Positions 24,613 to 36,895 of a stretch of DNA of 64,000 nucleotides are shown here, in pieces. The stretch comes from Circinella minor (taxonomy: Eukaryota; Mucoromycota; Mucoromycetes; Mucorales; Lichtheimiaceae). The position numbers and the translations under genes are program-made. The DNA is taken from contig JAEPRB010000171.1 in the NCBI GenBank assembly GCA_016758965.1, forward strand, positions 23,508 through 87,507, in the 5' to 3' direction. Each line of letters opens with the position of its first letter. Within the stretch, counting starts at the first letter, position 1. The notes under the pieces are model-generated. The model did no database searches. It worked only from the letters and a program-made list of their open reading frames with translations, and was not told the DNA's origin.

Positions 24613-27600
24613 TTAAGCCAAGTAACGATAGGAGCGTCTATAATAAATATTATGAAAAAAGATAATGATTAATATTACAATTCATCATTTGATTTTTGAT
24701 ATATATTTTTCTTTTACCTGTCGTCAGAGTTTCGTTCAAGATATTCACGGTCTATTAATGCCTCAATACGTTTTTTAATCATGACTGGATTTGGCATAAA
24801 TCGAGCACCAAGCTGTTTTGTAACTTCAGCTATCAATAGATTATGTTCCATGGTTTTACGATCCTTCATGATACGCACAATCGCAGCTTCAATCTGATGT
24901 TTCCGTTCCTCATCTACCTTATCTTGTGTTTGTCGTCGTTCACCTTCCGATTCAACCCGGTTAGCAACAGTTTGAATCTTGATCCTTGCTAAATTGGCCG
25001 TAAAATCTTCATTAAAATAAAATTTCTCATTGGGAAGAATCTCACGGCCTTTAGTTCCTTTGGTTAGAATTTTGTATTTAGCACACGCTAAAGATTGTAG
25101 TGTTCGTTTTAAATCATTATCCGGTATTTGTGTTCTTGCTTGGATATCCTAATGAATGATAATAATAATCATAGTAATAGTAGATGTTGATGATTGAGTT
25201 ATAGGTGTTAATATGATGAAATGACTAGATCAGGAGAAAGAGCATTTCCATTTTACATAATACATAAACTACTCACTCCAAACGTCAAATAATCGCCTTC
25301 ATTTAGATCATTATATAGTAATAAGACCACCATGGCATAGGTAGATACATTTAACATATGTTTACTTTTTTTGAAATTAGCTCGAATATCTGCTGTGCCC
25401 TGTGATCCAAAAAAATATTATCGATTATCGATTATCATCCATCATTTAATTTCATTTTTAGTTATTTAATTGACATATGATTATTTTGGGGAGGAAAAAA
25501 GGGCGCGCGGGGTCAAGTAAAATAATGCATAAAAATAAATAAAGAGTTGTTATTACCATTTGTGGTTGCCAAGTCAATCGTCGACCACTATGACGTCCAA
25601 AATAAAATTGTTCAAATGATTTACAAGCTTGTAACGCTTCTTGAGCTAAAGTACACTTTGGTGATGAAGACAAATTCATTGGCCAAAATGTAGATGTCAA
25701 TACAGTAACCGAAATATCCATAGTCAGTTTCTATTATTATTATTTGTTGTTTATTGATTGTTAGTAATAATAATAATAATAAAATATAACAGTTTTTTGC
25801 TTTTTTTTTTCCCCCAATCCAACTTACATTCGTAACCGTTTGATCAACAAATTCTTTAAATTGACCACTCATTTCAGTAGATAATTTCATATCATTGAAC
25901 ATGCCCTCCAATTTGTTGGTAAATTGATAACCACATTCTCGCTAAATAATCATCATAATGTTTTTTTTAATTATCATGTGATGAATTATTTGCATGTGAT
26001 GAATAAAGTATATATTTTACATGATGTTCAAGTTGCATGATTTTCTCTTACCTTTAACTTTCCAAGCATACCACGTTCTGCATCATCTGAGACACTTCGA
26101 TTAAACAAAAGACGTTTAGCTAAATGTTGTTTATAGTATCGTTCAAAAACATCCTTGTCACACAAGAATCGGAAAAGTGTAATTGTCTTATCAAGTACAC
26201 TATCCACTTCATCTTCTGATTTCTATTTATTTCTCTTATTAATAACCAACCACTTTTCATTTTCAGAGATAATAATCAATAATTAACAATAACAATAATA
26301 CTTACACCCTTGAGACCCTTTTTAAGATTTTCGTCAATAAACAATGAAATAAATTCTGCTGATTTGGGATTTTCATTGATGAAGTTTTCAAATGCCTATT
26401 ATTTATATGTGATATAACGTATTTAGTGACACACATCAATATCCATAATCATACTCAATTCATTCTTATTATATATGTATACCTCATTAAAAGCGGTTTG
26501 AAATGATTTATCTTTGTTAGCAGCAAATTCTAATATTCGATCAAACTTTTCTTGAAGCGCCAGCACTTGTTCAACCCAACGAATTGCTGTCTGTGCACCA
26601 CTACCACTACCACCACTATTACTACTAGGACCAGTTGATGAACTTCCACCTTTTTCGATTATCCGTGTCGATGATGACCTAGAGCCACTTGCAGCTAAAT
26701 CCGCATTTATAGTCTTGTTAATTTCTGCGCCTAACTGGATGATATAATTTTTGATCGATCTTCTCATTTCGCTCAGACCTGCTGGGACGCGTGAGAAAAG
26801 TTTATACATTCTTGATAGGTCTAATTATTATAATTATTATTTTGTTCATAATAAGATCAGTATTAAATAAATGAAAAAGCGATTTATTTCTCTCTTTATC
26901 CTTCTCTCTCTCTCTCCTAAATATATTTACCCCCATATTTATCAGCACTTAACATGCTATCTAATCCTGAATGCTTCATCTAAAATTATATTTATAAATA
27001 TAACATCATATACGGAAATTTTAGTCTTTTTATTTTCTTCCTTTCCATTGATTATCTTTTCCATTACCTCCATTACTGTCTTTAGATTATTAGCAATTAA
27101 CTGTGTTTCTACAATACATCGAATCTTTGGTTCTGTTGATACACTTAAACAGCGTGTGGTTCGTTCATATTCCTCTTCTAATCGTCGTTCAACCTAATAT
27201 AAATACATACATACATGGATATAAACATGATACATGAGCAAAATAAAAAAAAAATAAACTTGAGCGGGTAACCAAAAAAGAATTCTTTTATTTTACCTTT
27301 CGCATAAATTCAGGCGCGTCGTACGACGATGCTAATGTTTGGCTTTCGACTTGATAAAAAGCTGTACTTGTTTCTAAATACTTTGTTTCAAAATCCACCA
27401 CATAAACACTTTCTCTTGTTATTGGATCAATTAATTCGGATAACATGGTAACGGCTGAATTAACTGCGGTACGATCAATAACTTCTCCATGGCGTTCCAA
27501 CTGAATTTGTGTTAACATGGCCGATATAAGCTGCGACTGAATAGCATATTTTTCGGAACGGATAACTTTGTCACGAAAGAGTGCAAGGCCCATATCAAAA

Positions 27601-28272
27601 ATATGTGGTAAATTATATTTTGGTAATTTATCATCCTAAATAAATTTAAGGTTAGAACTAATAACAGCTATAGCAACCAGTGCAATTTCTTTATAAACCT
27701 TGTTCTTTTTTTTTTTTTTTTAATTATTTACCAAATAACGTAGGAACTTTTGAATCATATCCATGGCCGTTATATAATCATCCCAAACACGTTTTACAGT
27801 TTTTAAAAAGTTAGCGCCAGCATCAGCGCCACTACCTGCTGATTCCCCTGAAGTGTTCACAAAAGCAGGAACAATAGCTTCTTCAGCTGTATTTTCTAAA
27901 TATTCGCCAACCACTTCTTTTACACCGTGATAAAGTCGTTCCCCAAACTGTCGTAACGTCAAGGTATATGTCGTTCGATATAACACTTCATAAGATAAGC
28001 TTTTGGCGTTTTTACGAAAGATCTCTGTAATCGCTTGACTTAGGAGTTGAAATCCTTCGTCGAATTCTTGTGCACGATCCACACTAGCCTAAATGTATAT
28101 GTATATTTATATTTATATATTTAACCCCTTTTATCAATCAGTCTTTATATATACAACGGGCGTTTATTTTTATTTTTATTTTATTACTATTGAAATGAAT
28201 AATTATTACTAATAAATAATAAAAACTTACAGGCTTTTTAGCCGGTCGAATTTTCAGTCGTCGGAAGGACAT
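24613..28272 (-). CDS. CUL3: Cullin-3, scaffold of BTB-type E3 ubiquitin ligases
   Basis: Spliced protein of 792 aa in 13 exons (human about 768). Exons in coding order: 28231-28272, 27732-28088, 27297-27635, 27068-27193, 26931-26979, 26483-26820, 26306-26395, 26052-26222, 25828-25941, 25557-25730, 25277-25399, 24718-25148, 24613-24637; total 2,379 nt, in frame throughout. The N-terminus has the Cul3-type [15 protein letters not shown]; a Ser/Gly-rich insertion lies after [11 protein letters not shown]. The cullin homology domain contains [18 protein letters not shown], and the winged-helix end contains IVRIMKDRK with the expected neddylation Lys at about 736. The C-terminal SYRYLA is carried by a 25-nt last exon. 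The ring partner, BTB adaptors and Nedd8 are not in this window. It shares a 243-bp divergent promoter with the CX9C gene. Confidence 0.95.
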
Positions 28273-28515
28273 TATAGTAGGTTTAAAAAGAAAACGACCA
28301 CGACAACCTGAAGAGAGTGTTCATGTGTCACAAGGAAGAAAAAAATGGAAAAGAGGAGTTGCGGTGATTCTTCTTTCTCAATAACTACATAATCCACCAA
28401 CGGAACGAATTTTTATTTTACTCATGTGACTGTGTGGATTCTTATGTGAGTTTGTGAAAAAGCATTAATATTTTATTTTTTTTGTACACATACTTTTTGT
28501 TGGACAAATAAATAA
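28273..28515. promoter_or_regulatory. Bidirectional promoter between CUL3 and the CX9C gene
   Basis: Only 243 bp separate the two start codons, which point away from each other, so both promoters must lie here or overlap. A pyrimidine-rich stretch (ttctttctca near 28371) is present; no clear TATA box could be assigned. Confidence 0.6.
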
Positions 28516-28796
28516 ATGATGACTCGATCCAAAGGTGTTGGTCTTTTAGCACAAGGTGTAGCTTCTTGTTCAACTCAAGCGACTGTTTATGGGCAATGTG
28601 TTGCTTCTAGATATCAGGATGTACATAAAGACATGTGTGCCAAGGAATTTGAAGCATTCAAACAATGTGTACAAAAAGTTGTGAGTAACATAATATAATT
28701 ATATTAAATTCTTATTGTTATTATTTATTCCTATTATATATGTCTTTTTAATAATAATAATATCAATAAAAAATATAGGTCAAGAAAAAATGGTAA
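28516..28796 (+). CDS. NDUFAF8: Twin CX9C protein, NDUFAF8-like complex I assembly factor
   Basis: Spliced protein of 60 aa, exons 28516-28680 and 28779-28796. Two helices each carry C-x9-C: CSTQATVYGQC and CAKEFEAFKQC, the CHCH fold oxidised by Mia40 in the mitochondrial intermembrane space. The order (AxxVYGQCVASR, then DMCAKEFEAFKQC, then basic KKKW) matches human NDUFAF8 (C17orf89) better than other CX9C proteins I know. NDUFAF8 partners NDUFAF5 in complex I assembly, which fits a fungus that has complex I. Two ATG codons in tandem open the frame. The very short size means another twin CX9C family is possible. Confidence 0.75.
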
Positions 28797-29450
28797 TAAT
28801 TTTCCGTGGCAATATTTTCCTGTAACAAACAAACTAAAATCGATTACCCTCAATACTTGTAAATATCTTTACCATTATTATAAATATAAACATAGATTTA
28901 ATCAATTCATTACAATAATCTATTGTGTATTATACAAACATTCAATTGATTGTATGATAAGAGTCTATGTGGGAATTGAAAAGAAATAATATTAATATTA
29001 CATAATCCAAACGAATAAATGTTCACATTAAAGCATGTACACTCACATAGAACAGATAAATTAGTGAAACACTCTATACATTTTGTATTGAATGTGATAA
29101 AGTGGTAGTAGCTGAGGGAAATTACTTGCTTTGAATAGTAATAACAAATTTTGCAAGTAGTTCAAACGAATATATATTATCTTTAGCAAAAGGAATAATA
29201 GTAACAAAACAATAGACATTTACTGATGATGGACAGATAAAAAGGGGTTCTTATTTGATTATTTTAAATCAATAAAAAGTATAGCATCATCAACCGAAGA
29301 AATGTAAATAATTCAAAGGGAAAAAAAACTGTTCCCATCAAGATAACATAACATAATACCGCGTCTTGTAAATAAAATGGTCGTTGATGTAAGATCCTAC
29401 ACCTGAAAGCATAATTTGAGAGGTTTTGAGCAGGACGATTCAAATATCAA
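28797..29450. other. Intergenic, 3' of the CX9C gene
   Basis: AT-rich with no gene. It ends where the duplicated unit begins; a weak match to the flank of copy 2 (aaaatggtcgttgatgtaag near 29376 versus 38720) suggests the duplication once extended a little further left. Confidence 0.4.
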
Positions 29451-30648
29451 CATATTTTGAAGTTGGTGATCCATGAGGGATGTGACCATCCAGTGTCTAA
29501 CTGAGTGATTGATAGTATAGTGGTCCAGATAGAGAAGAATAAGTTTCGGAACGACCAAGAATCAGCGTGCCAATATGAATTTCCTCCAACATTGAGTGGG
29601 CACTTGTTACTACACCAATAACAATAAAACTAAACTAGCAGTAATACTACAATACCATCTACAATTTATCCTCACAGAACAAGATATTAAAAAGATACTT
29701 TCCAAATATCATAAACCGTTCTCTTGTCAGGTAGTAACCACATTAAACATCAGAAAGCAGGTACAATCTACAAACACAGCCAGTGTCCAAGCAACGATGA
29801 TAGTAAAATAATTTTACGACCAACACCACCTGGGGAGAGCATTTGTCGAAGCTTAGGATAGCTCCTAAAGTGCTGCAGGCTGTTCACGACAAGTGGTGTC
29901 ATGCCTTCTAAAATCCTTCGACATGAGAGCACCTTGTTCTTCACCTTTTGATCAGCATACGTAGTCGTGTGGGCGATGAAAGAAAATAAAGAAAATAAAA
30001 AAAAACCAGCTGAGGATAAGCTTCACAAACGGAGATATTATTTGTTAAACGGCATCTTGATTGGCACTAGCAACGATGCACTGTGTATCACGGTTCAATA
30101 AGAAAAAAAAATAGAGGATTAAAGATTGCCATACAATAAAAAATGTACCAAAATATAACGCTATTTATATCAATCTGCATATTTATTTTCATATCCAGTT
30201 TTTGTCAATATGAAGTAGAACGTTCAAAAATAATAGAATGAATACTGTAAAGTGGGTAGAAAAGGGGTCCCGAATATGTAAAATATAACCGCACACAAAC
30301 TTGCTTTGTGTCTAATAGTGATTGAACTCTCGTTGTTTGAATAATCTATGGTACCTTGATTTATAGCAGTCATCTTTAACTTGTCATCTTATATCTATTC
30401 TTATCCACCAACTGCGGTTCTTGTCAGAGTACCAAAAGGCGTATTAGTATTGAGACGTTTCTTTCTCAGCTATTTTTATACTTAAGTAAAATGAACACAA
30501 ACAGGTCAAAGCGGCGGGTGACAGACACAATATACTTATTCTCAATCGTAATTCCTTACTAAAGAAATATTACTGTATATAATTCAACAAGAGATTCGAT
30601 GGCAGGGTTTCTTTTTTGTTTGATCCACAAGCCTTATTTTACATAAAA

Positions 30649-31111
30649 TGGATTCGGTTGATGAAACCAAACAAAATTATACGTACGTATACCTTGTAGC
30701 TCTCTAAAAAAATTGAGAAACAATTCTATTTATTTCTTTAGAGTAAAATTATAAATATTCAGTAGTCCTATAAAGTGTAAGTTATTTAAAACTTACAACG
30801 TGACTCTTTGTGGCTTTTTCTCTTAGAGAAAAGTTCTTAAATTTCAATAGAAAAATGTAATTTTTTGTCTTTGCAAAATTTAAAATATTTATAAGATTAA
30901 AATAATTATAATAATTAAAAATAAAAAGATTAAATTAAATAATGATAAAAATTAGTATAACTATAAATGTCCTTCATTCTATAGAATCACGACAAGTATA
31001 TACTATACTTGGTCGGCGAAAAATAATAAAATACGATAAAATATTAACGGTCTATACTGTATATAAGAACTTATCTGGTGTATTGATTGTATATGTTACT
31101 ATGCAACCCTA
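30649..31111 (+). pseudogene. Disrupted copy of the small MDSVDE gene
   Basis: The start (MDSVDETKQN) and the C-terminal part (SIESRQVYTIL...IIKYDKILT...GVLIVYVTM, to the stop at 31111) match the intact frame at 41352-41573, but they are separated here by an insertion of about 250 bp (30718-30975). Differences between the copies are often at third positions, so the sequence was under protein-level constraint before it was broken. Splicing across the insertion cannot be excluded. Confidence 0.5.
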
Positions 31112-31439
31112 ATTTAGCTGATGAACATTTCACATGAACTCTATCTATGTACGTAGCATTTGATAAAATATCAGTCCATCGAGCAAGACACAATAAAGAA
31201 GTTGCTAAAGAACATAATTTTTATCAGTGCCGATGTTTTAGCTAGATTCTTTGATACTCATTATATCTTAATACGATAGTAAAAATTTTAGACTCAGAGA
31301 GAGCCAGATGAAGAATTTCATTTATATATAGTTACAAATAGTTATATGTGTACGTAAGACTATGGTAGAGAATGATAATAGAATGGATAACAATAGCTAT
31401 AATAATAAGTATAAATGGATATGATTATAAATGAAACTA

Positions 31440-33955
31440 TCATACTGCTTGTTTTTTGTTGCATATTTTTTGTTTTTTGTTGCTGCTTCGTTGCAGAGTA
31501 TAATTGGAATGCGAAAGGTATAATGCGGGAGGGATTGAGTTAGCAACTTCGCCATTAGATTTTTGAAACGCACGCTTTTTTGCTTTGAGTGCTGTTTTTC
31601 GTGTTATGCTCTATTTTTTTTATGAGTGGTAAGTTTATATTGTTCAGGTCGATATCAAATATTCTCTCACCCAGATAGAATCTCACTTACTTTTATTTGT
31701 AACATGGTTTTTAATACGGTGACTTCGTGGAGAGATTTCGGCAGAGTAATAGACTTTAATTCAATCATACGATATATCTTCGGGTAAAGCAAATCCATCT
31801 TATATGTTGTCAAGACAAAACCCTGTAATAAAATGCCACATACCACTGGATTTTCAATACCTCGCTTAATCAAATTGTTGATCATCCATTTCATCTCTTT
31901 CCCAATCTTGACAAGATCCGACTCAACAACATTGTTGCTATTTGCATTTGACGGAGGCTTTACTTCAGAAACTGCAATGTCATAGCGATCATTCCTGTGG
32001 CTCACGAAAACTACAAAGTCAGGTTTGTAATTATTATCATCATCACCACTCTTTCTTTTTCCACCAAGTTTTCCATTTGCCCTACAATCAATGTAAATAT
32101 GTATATGTATGTTAATATTTGTTTCTATTGTGTGATAAAGATATAAAGTTATACTGAGACCTACCATTGATATTCGAGTAATTGGTCCGATTGAAATATT
32201 GATTCGAAAATAACAGAAACAATATGGTGAACAAACGAATCTTCAAGCTGAACATTAGGTAGACCATTTGAAAAATTTAAGGCCCTGTTTCAAAACATTT
32301 TATAAGTATAAATATATACACATGAAGAGATAGACAGAAAAACTTACAAGCGATATAATACATGTGCTGCAATAGTTTCGACTTTATCTTGACTTTGACG
32401 TGCTTCAACTAAGAATGGAAGCGTTATATCGTGGGCAGCGAACCAATCTGTACAGTGGTCAGATTCCTAATTTTGATTTTCATATTGTTGGTTGTTAGCT
32501 CCTTAGATAAACACCCATATATAAAAATGTGTTGAAAATGAGTACATACATCGGACAGTTTACAGCACCAGTTGATAATTCTTGAGTTTAAACTTACAGC
32601 ACCATCCTGTATTTGTAAGTCAATATTAATTTTCTTTATAATGTTTTCTGAATGTTCACTAAATTTTTTAAAAAAAGAAAAAAAAAACATATTTGTATTA
32701 TTATGATACGTATCACCAAATATCTAAAATAATTTGAGGCATATAAAAGAGTAAAATAATCTATGGCAAGTTACCCGTTATCATCAATTTCACCATCACC
32801 GTACGTATCCATGTATTGTATAATAGATGAACCTTTGTTCAATGCAAAAAGATATATGTGATTTAAAGATCTATATATGTATATAATATGTTACAAAGAA
32901 ATATGATAATATTACGTAGCTTGTTTGATAGTTTTTTAAAGTGATCAAGTCAACTTACAAAAGACGGAGGTCTGATGCTTTTTTTGGGACGATCGATTTT
33001 GAAATTTTGCGAAACTTATTTAATGATTCAATAACATTGAAGCTTTCAACATTCCATTGTTCTTTGTGCGTAGTTGCTGTTGTTGTTTTGATACTAAATG
33101 AGGGTACATTTGTTGTACCACCAAATGCACTTGATCCTGATTCACTCGATCCAACTGTTAAAGGCTCATCGCCGTTGTCATCATCACTAAATATTTCTCC
33201 TTCGAGTTCATAATCCAGAGTACGTTGAGGATGGTAGTCCCATGTCAAATCAGATTTAGGATCGTCATCTTCATCATCGTCAACTTCTTCAACACCGTCG
33301 TTAATCGGAACATCACCAAGATCTTCTTCATTATTATTAAAGATATTATTGTTACTTCTATTACTGCTACTGACAACGGAATCTTGGCTACTACTACTGT
33401 TACTCTCACTTCTGCAACTGACAACGGGCTCTTGGCTACTACTACTGTTACTCTTACTACTGCTACCAAAAGGCTCTTGACTATTACTAGCACTACTTGT
33501 ACGAAGTAAATTATTGTTACCAATTATAATATTGGAAGATTTGATATCGATTATTTCTTGAGATTGCTGGTGTGATTCTTCTTGTAATGCTTTTTCTTGT
33601 AATGCTTTTTCTTGCTGCGGATGGGTATGATAACCGGTATCCGAGCAGAAAAAGATAGAGAAAAAAGAGAGAAACATCCAATTAATCGGTGAACATTATT
33701 TTGGTGGTACTCTTCTTTCGCAGCATTCATTATACTCACCTTATCTTTGCATTCTTTAATGATACGACCAATCCTTGACTTGATTTTGCGATTGGTCTCC
33801 TTCTTAAAGAACGATTCAAGCAAATTAATGTACTCGTGACGTAGCTGTTTGGAAGATTGATTGTTGTTTTTCTTCTTGTTCTCTTTGCTCTTGTATTTAC
33901 AGTATTCGTCTAGTGACCAATGGTCGATTGGAAAAGATTCAAAAAAGTCGGACAT
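31440..33955 (-). CDS. Unrecognised protein with PD-(D/E)XK-like C-terminal domain, copy 1
   Basis: Spliced protein of 625 aa in eight exons: 33740-33955, 32959-33614, 32775-32870, 32550-32658, 32348-32466, 32165-32284, 31691-32081, 31440-31610 (1,878 nt, no internal stop). The N-terminal 72 residues are basic (MSDFFESFPIDHWSLDEYC...). Exon 2 is a Ser/Asn/Asp-rich disordered segment with an internal repeat (NSSSSQEP, NSSSSQDS). The C-terminal domain carries KPDFVVF (D460) and, 18 residues on, SEVKP (E478, K480), the D...E-x-K pattern of the PD-(D/E)XK nuclease fold, with a helical segment GKEMKWMINNLIKRG after it. The normal acceptor of intron 1 (ttag in copy 2) is ctcg here; the next cag, 21 bp downstream, keeps the frame. 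I do not recognise the family by name; a nuclease role is inferred from the motif only. Confidence 0.72.
33376..33478. repeat. Coding tandem repeat in exon 2 of copy 1
   Basis: Two adjacent units of about 51 bp (gacaacggaatcttggctac... and gacaacgggctcttggctac...) encode the repeated Ser-rich peptide. Copy 2 has a shorter form of the segment, so repeat number changed after duplication. Confidence 0.7.
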
Positions 33956-33975
33956 TTGGAACGCGTGAAGTAAGG

Positions 33976-35840
33976 GTGGACTGGTTCATTTTTCGTGCTT
34001 TTTATATACTTTCAGGTTGCCATGGTGACCGCCCCCCCTATCCCCCCATGACTGTGTTTAATTTTATTCTTTTGTTTTCGATCCTCCTTTACGATCCTGT
34101 CATGCAATGTACCTTTGCACAACTATTATTTTTTAACATATGATTATGTTAAAAAAGCAATGCTTTTGTTGTGTTTCGGGTAATTTTTCTTTCTGTTTTA
34201 GTAGTGCTTATGAAGATAATCAATCAACTTATCCATCTTATTGAAAACACATGAAAAATAATTACATCGTACATTTATATTATTGATATCAGACTAGTTA
34301 TAACAGGTTTAAATTTAAAACTATAAATAATGCGAAAGTTGATTATAAAGTAATACGTACATTCATCTGCCAAAGAGAAGATAAAAAATAACATAATACG
34401 TAATACTCTAGTGGTAGAAACAGAACATGAAACACGCACAATAGTTATTAAAAAAGAAAAAAAAATGAAGGAGACAAAGTGTAGTATTTTTATATAAGCT
34501 ATTTCCGAATCATATTTCGAATCGTAGTAATATATAAATTTTAACATAGAAGACGGTGAGGTAGTAGGGAGGATCAATGTCAGTATCATAAGTAACAAGT
34601 CAAATTACAGTACAGGTTTTTTCGCGCTAACCTAAATTAATTTGAAAAATCCCGTAAACACAGTACCGCAGGGTTGGAAGACTTTGCCACGTTGTATTAC
34701 AGTAAATCCGTACTTTAAATTTTGTGCAGGTTTGCAGTTTAAATTTTCTAATAATCTTATATCATATGAATGTTGTTCAAACTACGCATAAATTCTTTTA
34801 ACAATAACAAGATAATTGGTAGTTTTTATAATCTAGATGTAAATCCTTTTCCGCAAAGCCTGTGTATAGATTATCAGTGAAATATAAATGCTGTTACTTT
34901 TCATAACTAGACTTCTATGACCGTTCCAACGAGCACATCCAAAATCCAAAAACTAGTCCAAAATCCAAAAACTAGAATATTAATATAGTTGAACTTTGAA
35001 ATTTCCTTTTTTGTAAAATAGTCTGTCTTTTAATTCCTATTTTTTTGCTTTTCATTTGCTCACTGTATTTTAAAGCTAATTGTCAGCTATTCCGATATAA
35101 AAACATTGGTTGCTGGAGATTAATATAAAAAAGTTGTCTGCAGAAAGGGTTTTTTTTCAACCTATTGCTACTATGAAAATTGCAGTGATTTTACCATCAA
35201 TCAAAAGGCAACATAGGGCTTTGTTTATATTTTGATTTTTATGCAAAAATATTTTATGTGTATCTCTCCAGGCCCATATTTGTGTTTTTTTTATCATAGT
35301 AAAAAGGCTTTTCCACAACTATGATATTATATATCATCATTGGGCATCGGAATCGTAATAAGTTTCACTCCGTAACTTCGGACTATACTTTTGTTCTTGA
35401 TCGGCAACCCTGTTATATGAGAGGATGAAGCAGAAACTCCAAGGAATAGCAACATAATAGTTAACCTACAATATTTTGGCCGAAGAACAATATTTTCAGC
35501 AAGAACTGCTATGGTCGATTATATTAATAGTGTCGCCAATGACTGATTTTCAGGTTAAATGTCGCGAATTCTATGAGTCCAGATACAAATCCTACGTAAT
35601 GAAGAATATACCAAACAAATTTCTGCCGATTTTTTAAAATAACACATTGTCTATTCTATGTAGTTAACACACATCTGTTGAAAAGAGTAGCTTTCGTAAT
35701 TCATGCGAACATTTGCAAGTTAATTTTCTACGTTTCCATTATATTATATGTTATCTATTCAGTATAGCTACTTTTTTTTATATTTTGCTTAAATTTAATC
35801 GGATTTTCACTCCATTGACTCCATCCAAAATTTAACCAGC
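33976..35840. other. Non-duplicated DNA with decayed mobile sequence
   Basis: No intact gene. Between 35330 and 35640 the plus strand gives protein-like runs such as EFYESRYKSYVMKN separated by stops, probably more of the decayed element that contains the helicase remnant just downstream. Confidence 0.4.
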
Positions 35841-36196
35841 CTGCTATTCTTGAATCCAGCAGAAGGTCTTTGTAACGAAACAACATTAATTTCTGGAAAC
35901 CTGCATTCACACTTCATATGGGCCAGAATTACAAGTGGAATTTATGCTGACAATCGTGTCCATCTACAACGTGTATTAAACTTATCAGCTCTTCACAATC
36001 TTTTGGGTTACCATGTGAAGTAAATCTCGAGAATAATTTCCACTTAAACTTACGTACTTTCTGTCTTAGTATAAATCAATCGCAAGGTCAATCATTAACA
36101 TATGTCGGTGTTTATCTTCCTAATCAAATGTTTTTCGCATGATCAGCATTTTCACGCGTTATAAGTTACAGAAATTTGTTTATAATGGCTGATTAG
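35841..36196 (+). pseudogene. Helitron Pif1-type helicase fragment (decayed)
   Basis: Plus-strand frames give LNPAEGLCNETTLI, then a second block INQSQGQSLTYVGVYLPNQM, followed after a stop by SAFSRVISYRNLFI. These are the two last conserved motifs of Helitron helicases (family pattern LNPxxGLCNGTRL and INKSQGQSLxxVGIYLP...VALSR). Stops (for example after YHVK and before SAFSR) show it is dead. The Rep nuclease part was not found in the window. Confidence 0.85.
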
Positions 36197-36738
36197 GATA
36201 GGCAAGGTCATCGCCTTATTACAAAAAATATCACCTATCATAAGATATTCTCTCCCTCTACTCTTCCACCTTCTCCTTCATTTTATAATAACTTCTTGCA
36301 CATTCTTAAACGATTAACATTTCTTTCAACAATAACCCTTACATACAGTACTTCAATAAAAATTTGATAAGGACAACCCTACCTTTATTAACTTTTATAT
36401 ATTTTGTCCCTTTTTTATTAAATTCCAGAAAGTTCTTGAACAACCTGTTAATATGTCAGTAAATAATATTATACTCTCTAATCAGTGAATAATAACCCAC
36501 TCCTCCCTTTTGACTTTTTTTTATCTATTAAATAAGACAGTGATTATTATAGAACTAAAGTATGTAACTGTCACTATTATTAATGGTGTAGTAAATTATA
36601 AGTTGCAGAATTACTATTACGTATTTAATATTTGTGTTTTTATTTTAATAAAATCCCATCATCCAATCCTAAAGAATACCTTATTACTATACTAATATAG
36701 TTTATTTTTTATTTTCTTGAATCCATAAAACAATTATA

Positions 36739-36890
36739 CAGCCTTGGGCGTCGTCGCTACTAGGCGCGAAGCGCCTTTTTGGGGGGCCAAGGGGGGTTTT
36801 ACCCCCCTTGCGACGTGTTTTCCGTTGAATGACCCGAAGCGAAGCGTAGGGGCTCATTCAGCCGAAGCGAAGCGAGGCAGGCAAACGCTA
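36739..36890 (+). repeat. GC-rich island B with hairpins, probable Helitron 3' region
   Basis: About 0.6 kb downstream of the helicase remnant. It contains the perfect hairpin caagggggg-tttta-ccccccttg (about 36788-36810), a second inverted repeat ggcgc-gaa-gcgcc, and the core shared with island A, including TGAATGAccc...gggcTCATTCA. The island ends gaggcaggcaaacgCTAGT; CTAG followed by T would fit the CTRR-T end of a Helitron, but the end could not be confirmed. Confidence 0.65.
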
Positions 36891-36895
36891 GTCTA

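Larger units (their letters stand above)
29452..33975. repeat. Duplicated unit, copy 1 (direct repeat of 39500-44352)
   Basis: The two units share order and visible high similarity: a conserved block beginning tcaacatattttgaagttgg, the 220-bp block (single here at about 29766-29980, tripled in copy 2), a small plus-strand frame, then the eight-exon minus-strand nuclease-like gene. Similarity stops about 20 bp upstream of the nuclease-like start codon. Distance between equal points is about 10.0-10.5 kb. This copy has an extra block of about 250 bp at 30718-30975. Confidence 0.85.

Noticed and set aside
34275..34598. 107-codon minus-strand open frame with hydrophobic segments
   Set aside because: Composition follows local A/T bias, and it is not present in the duplicated units.
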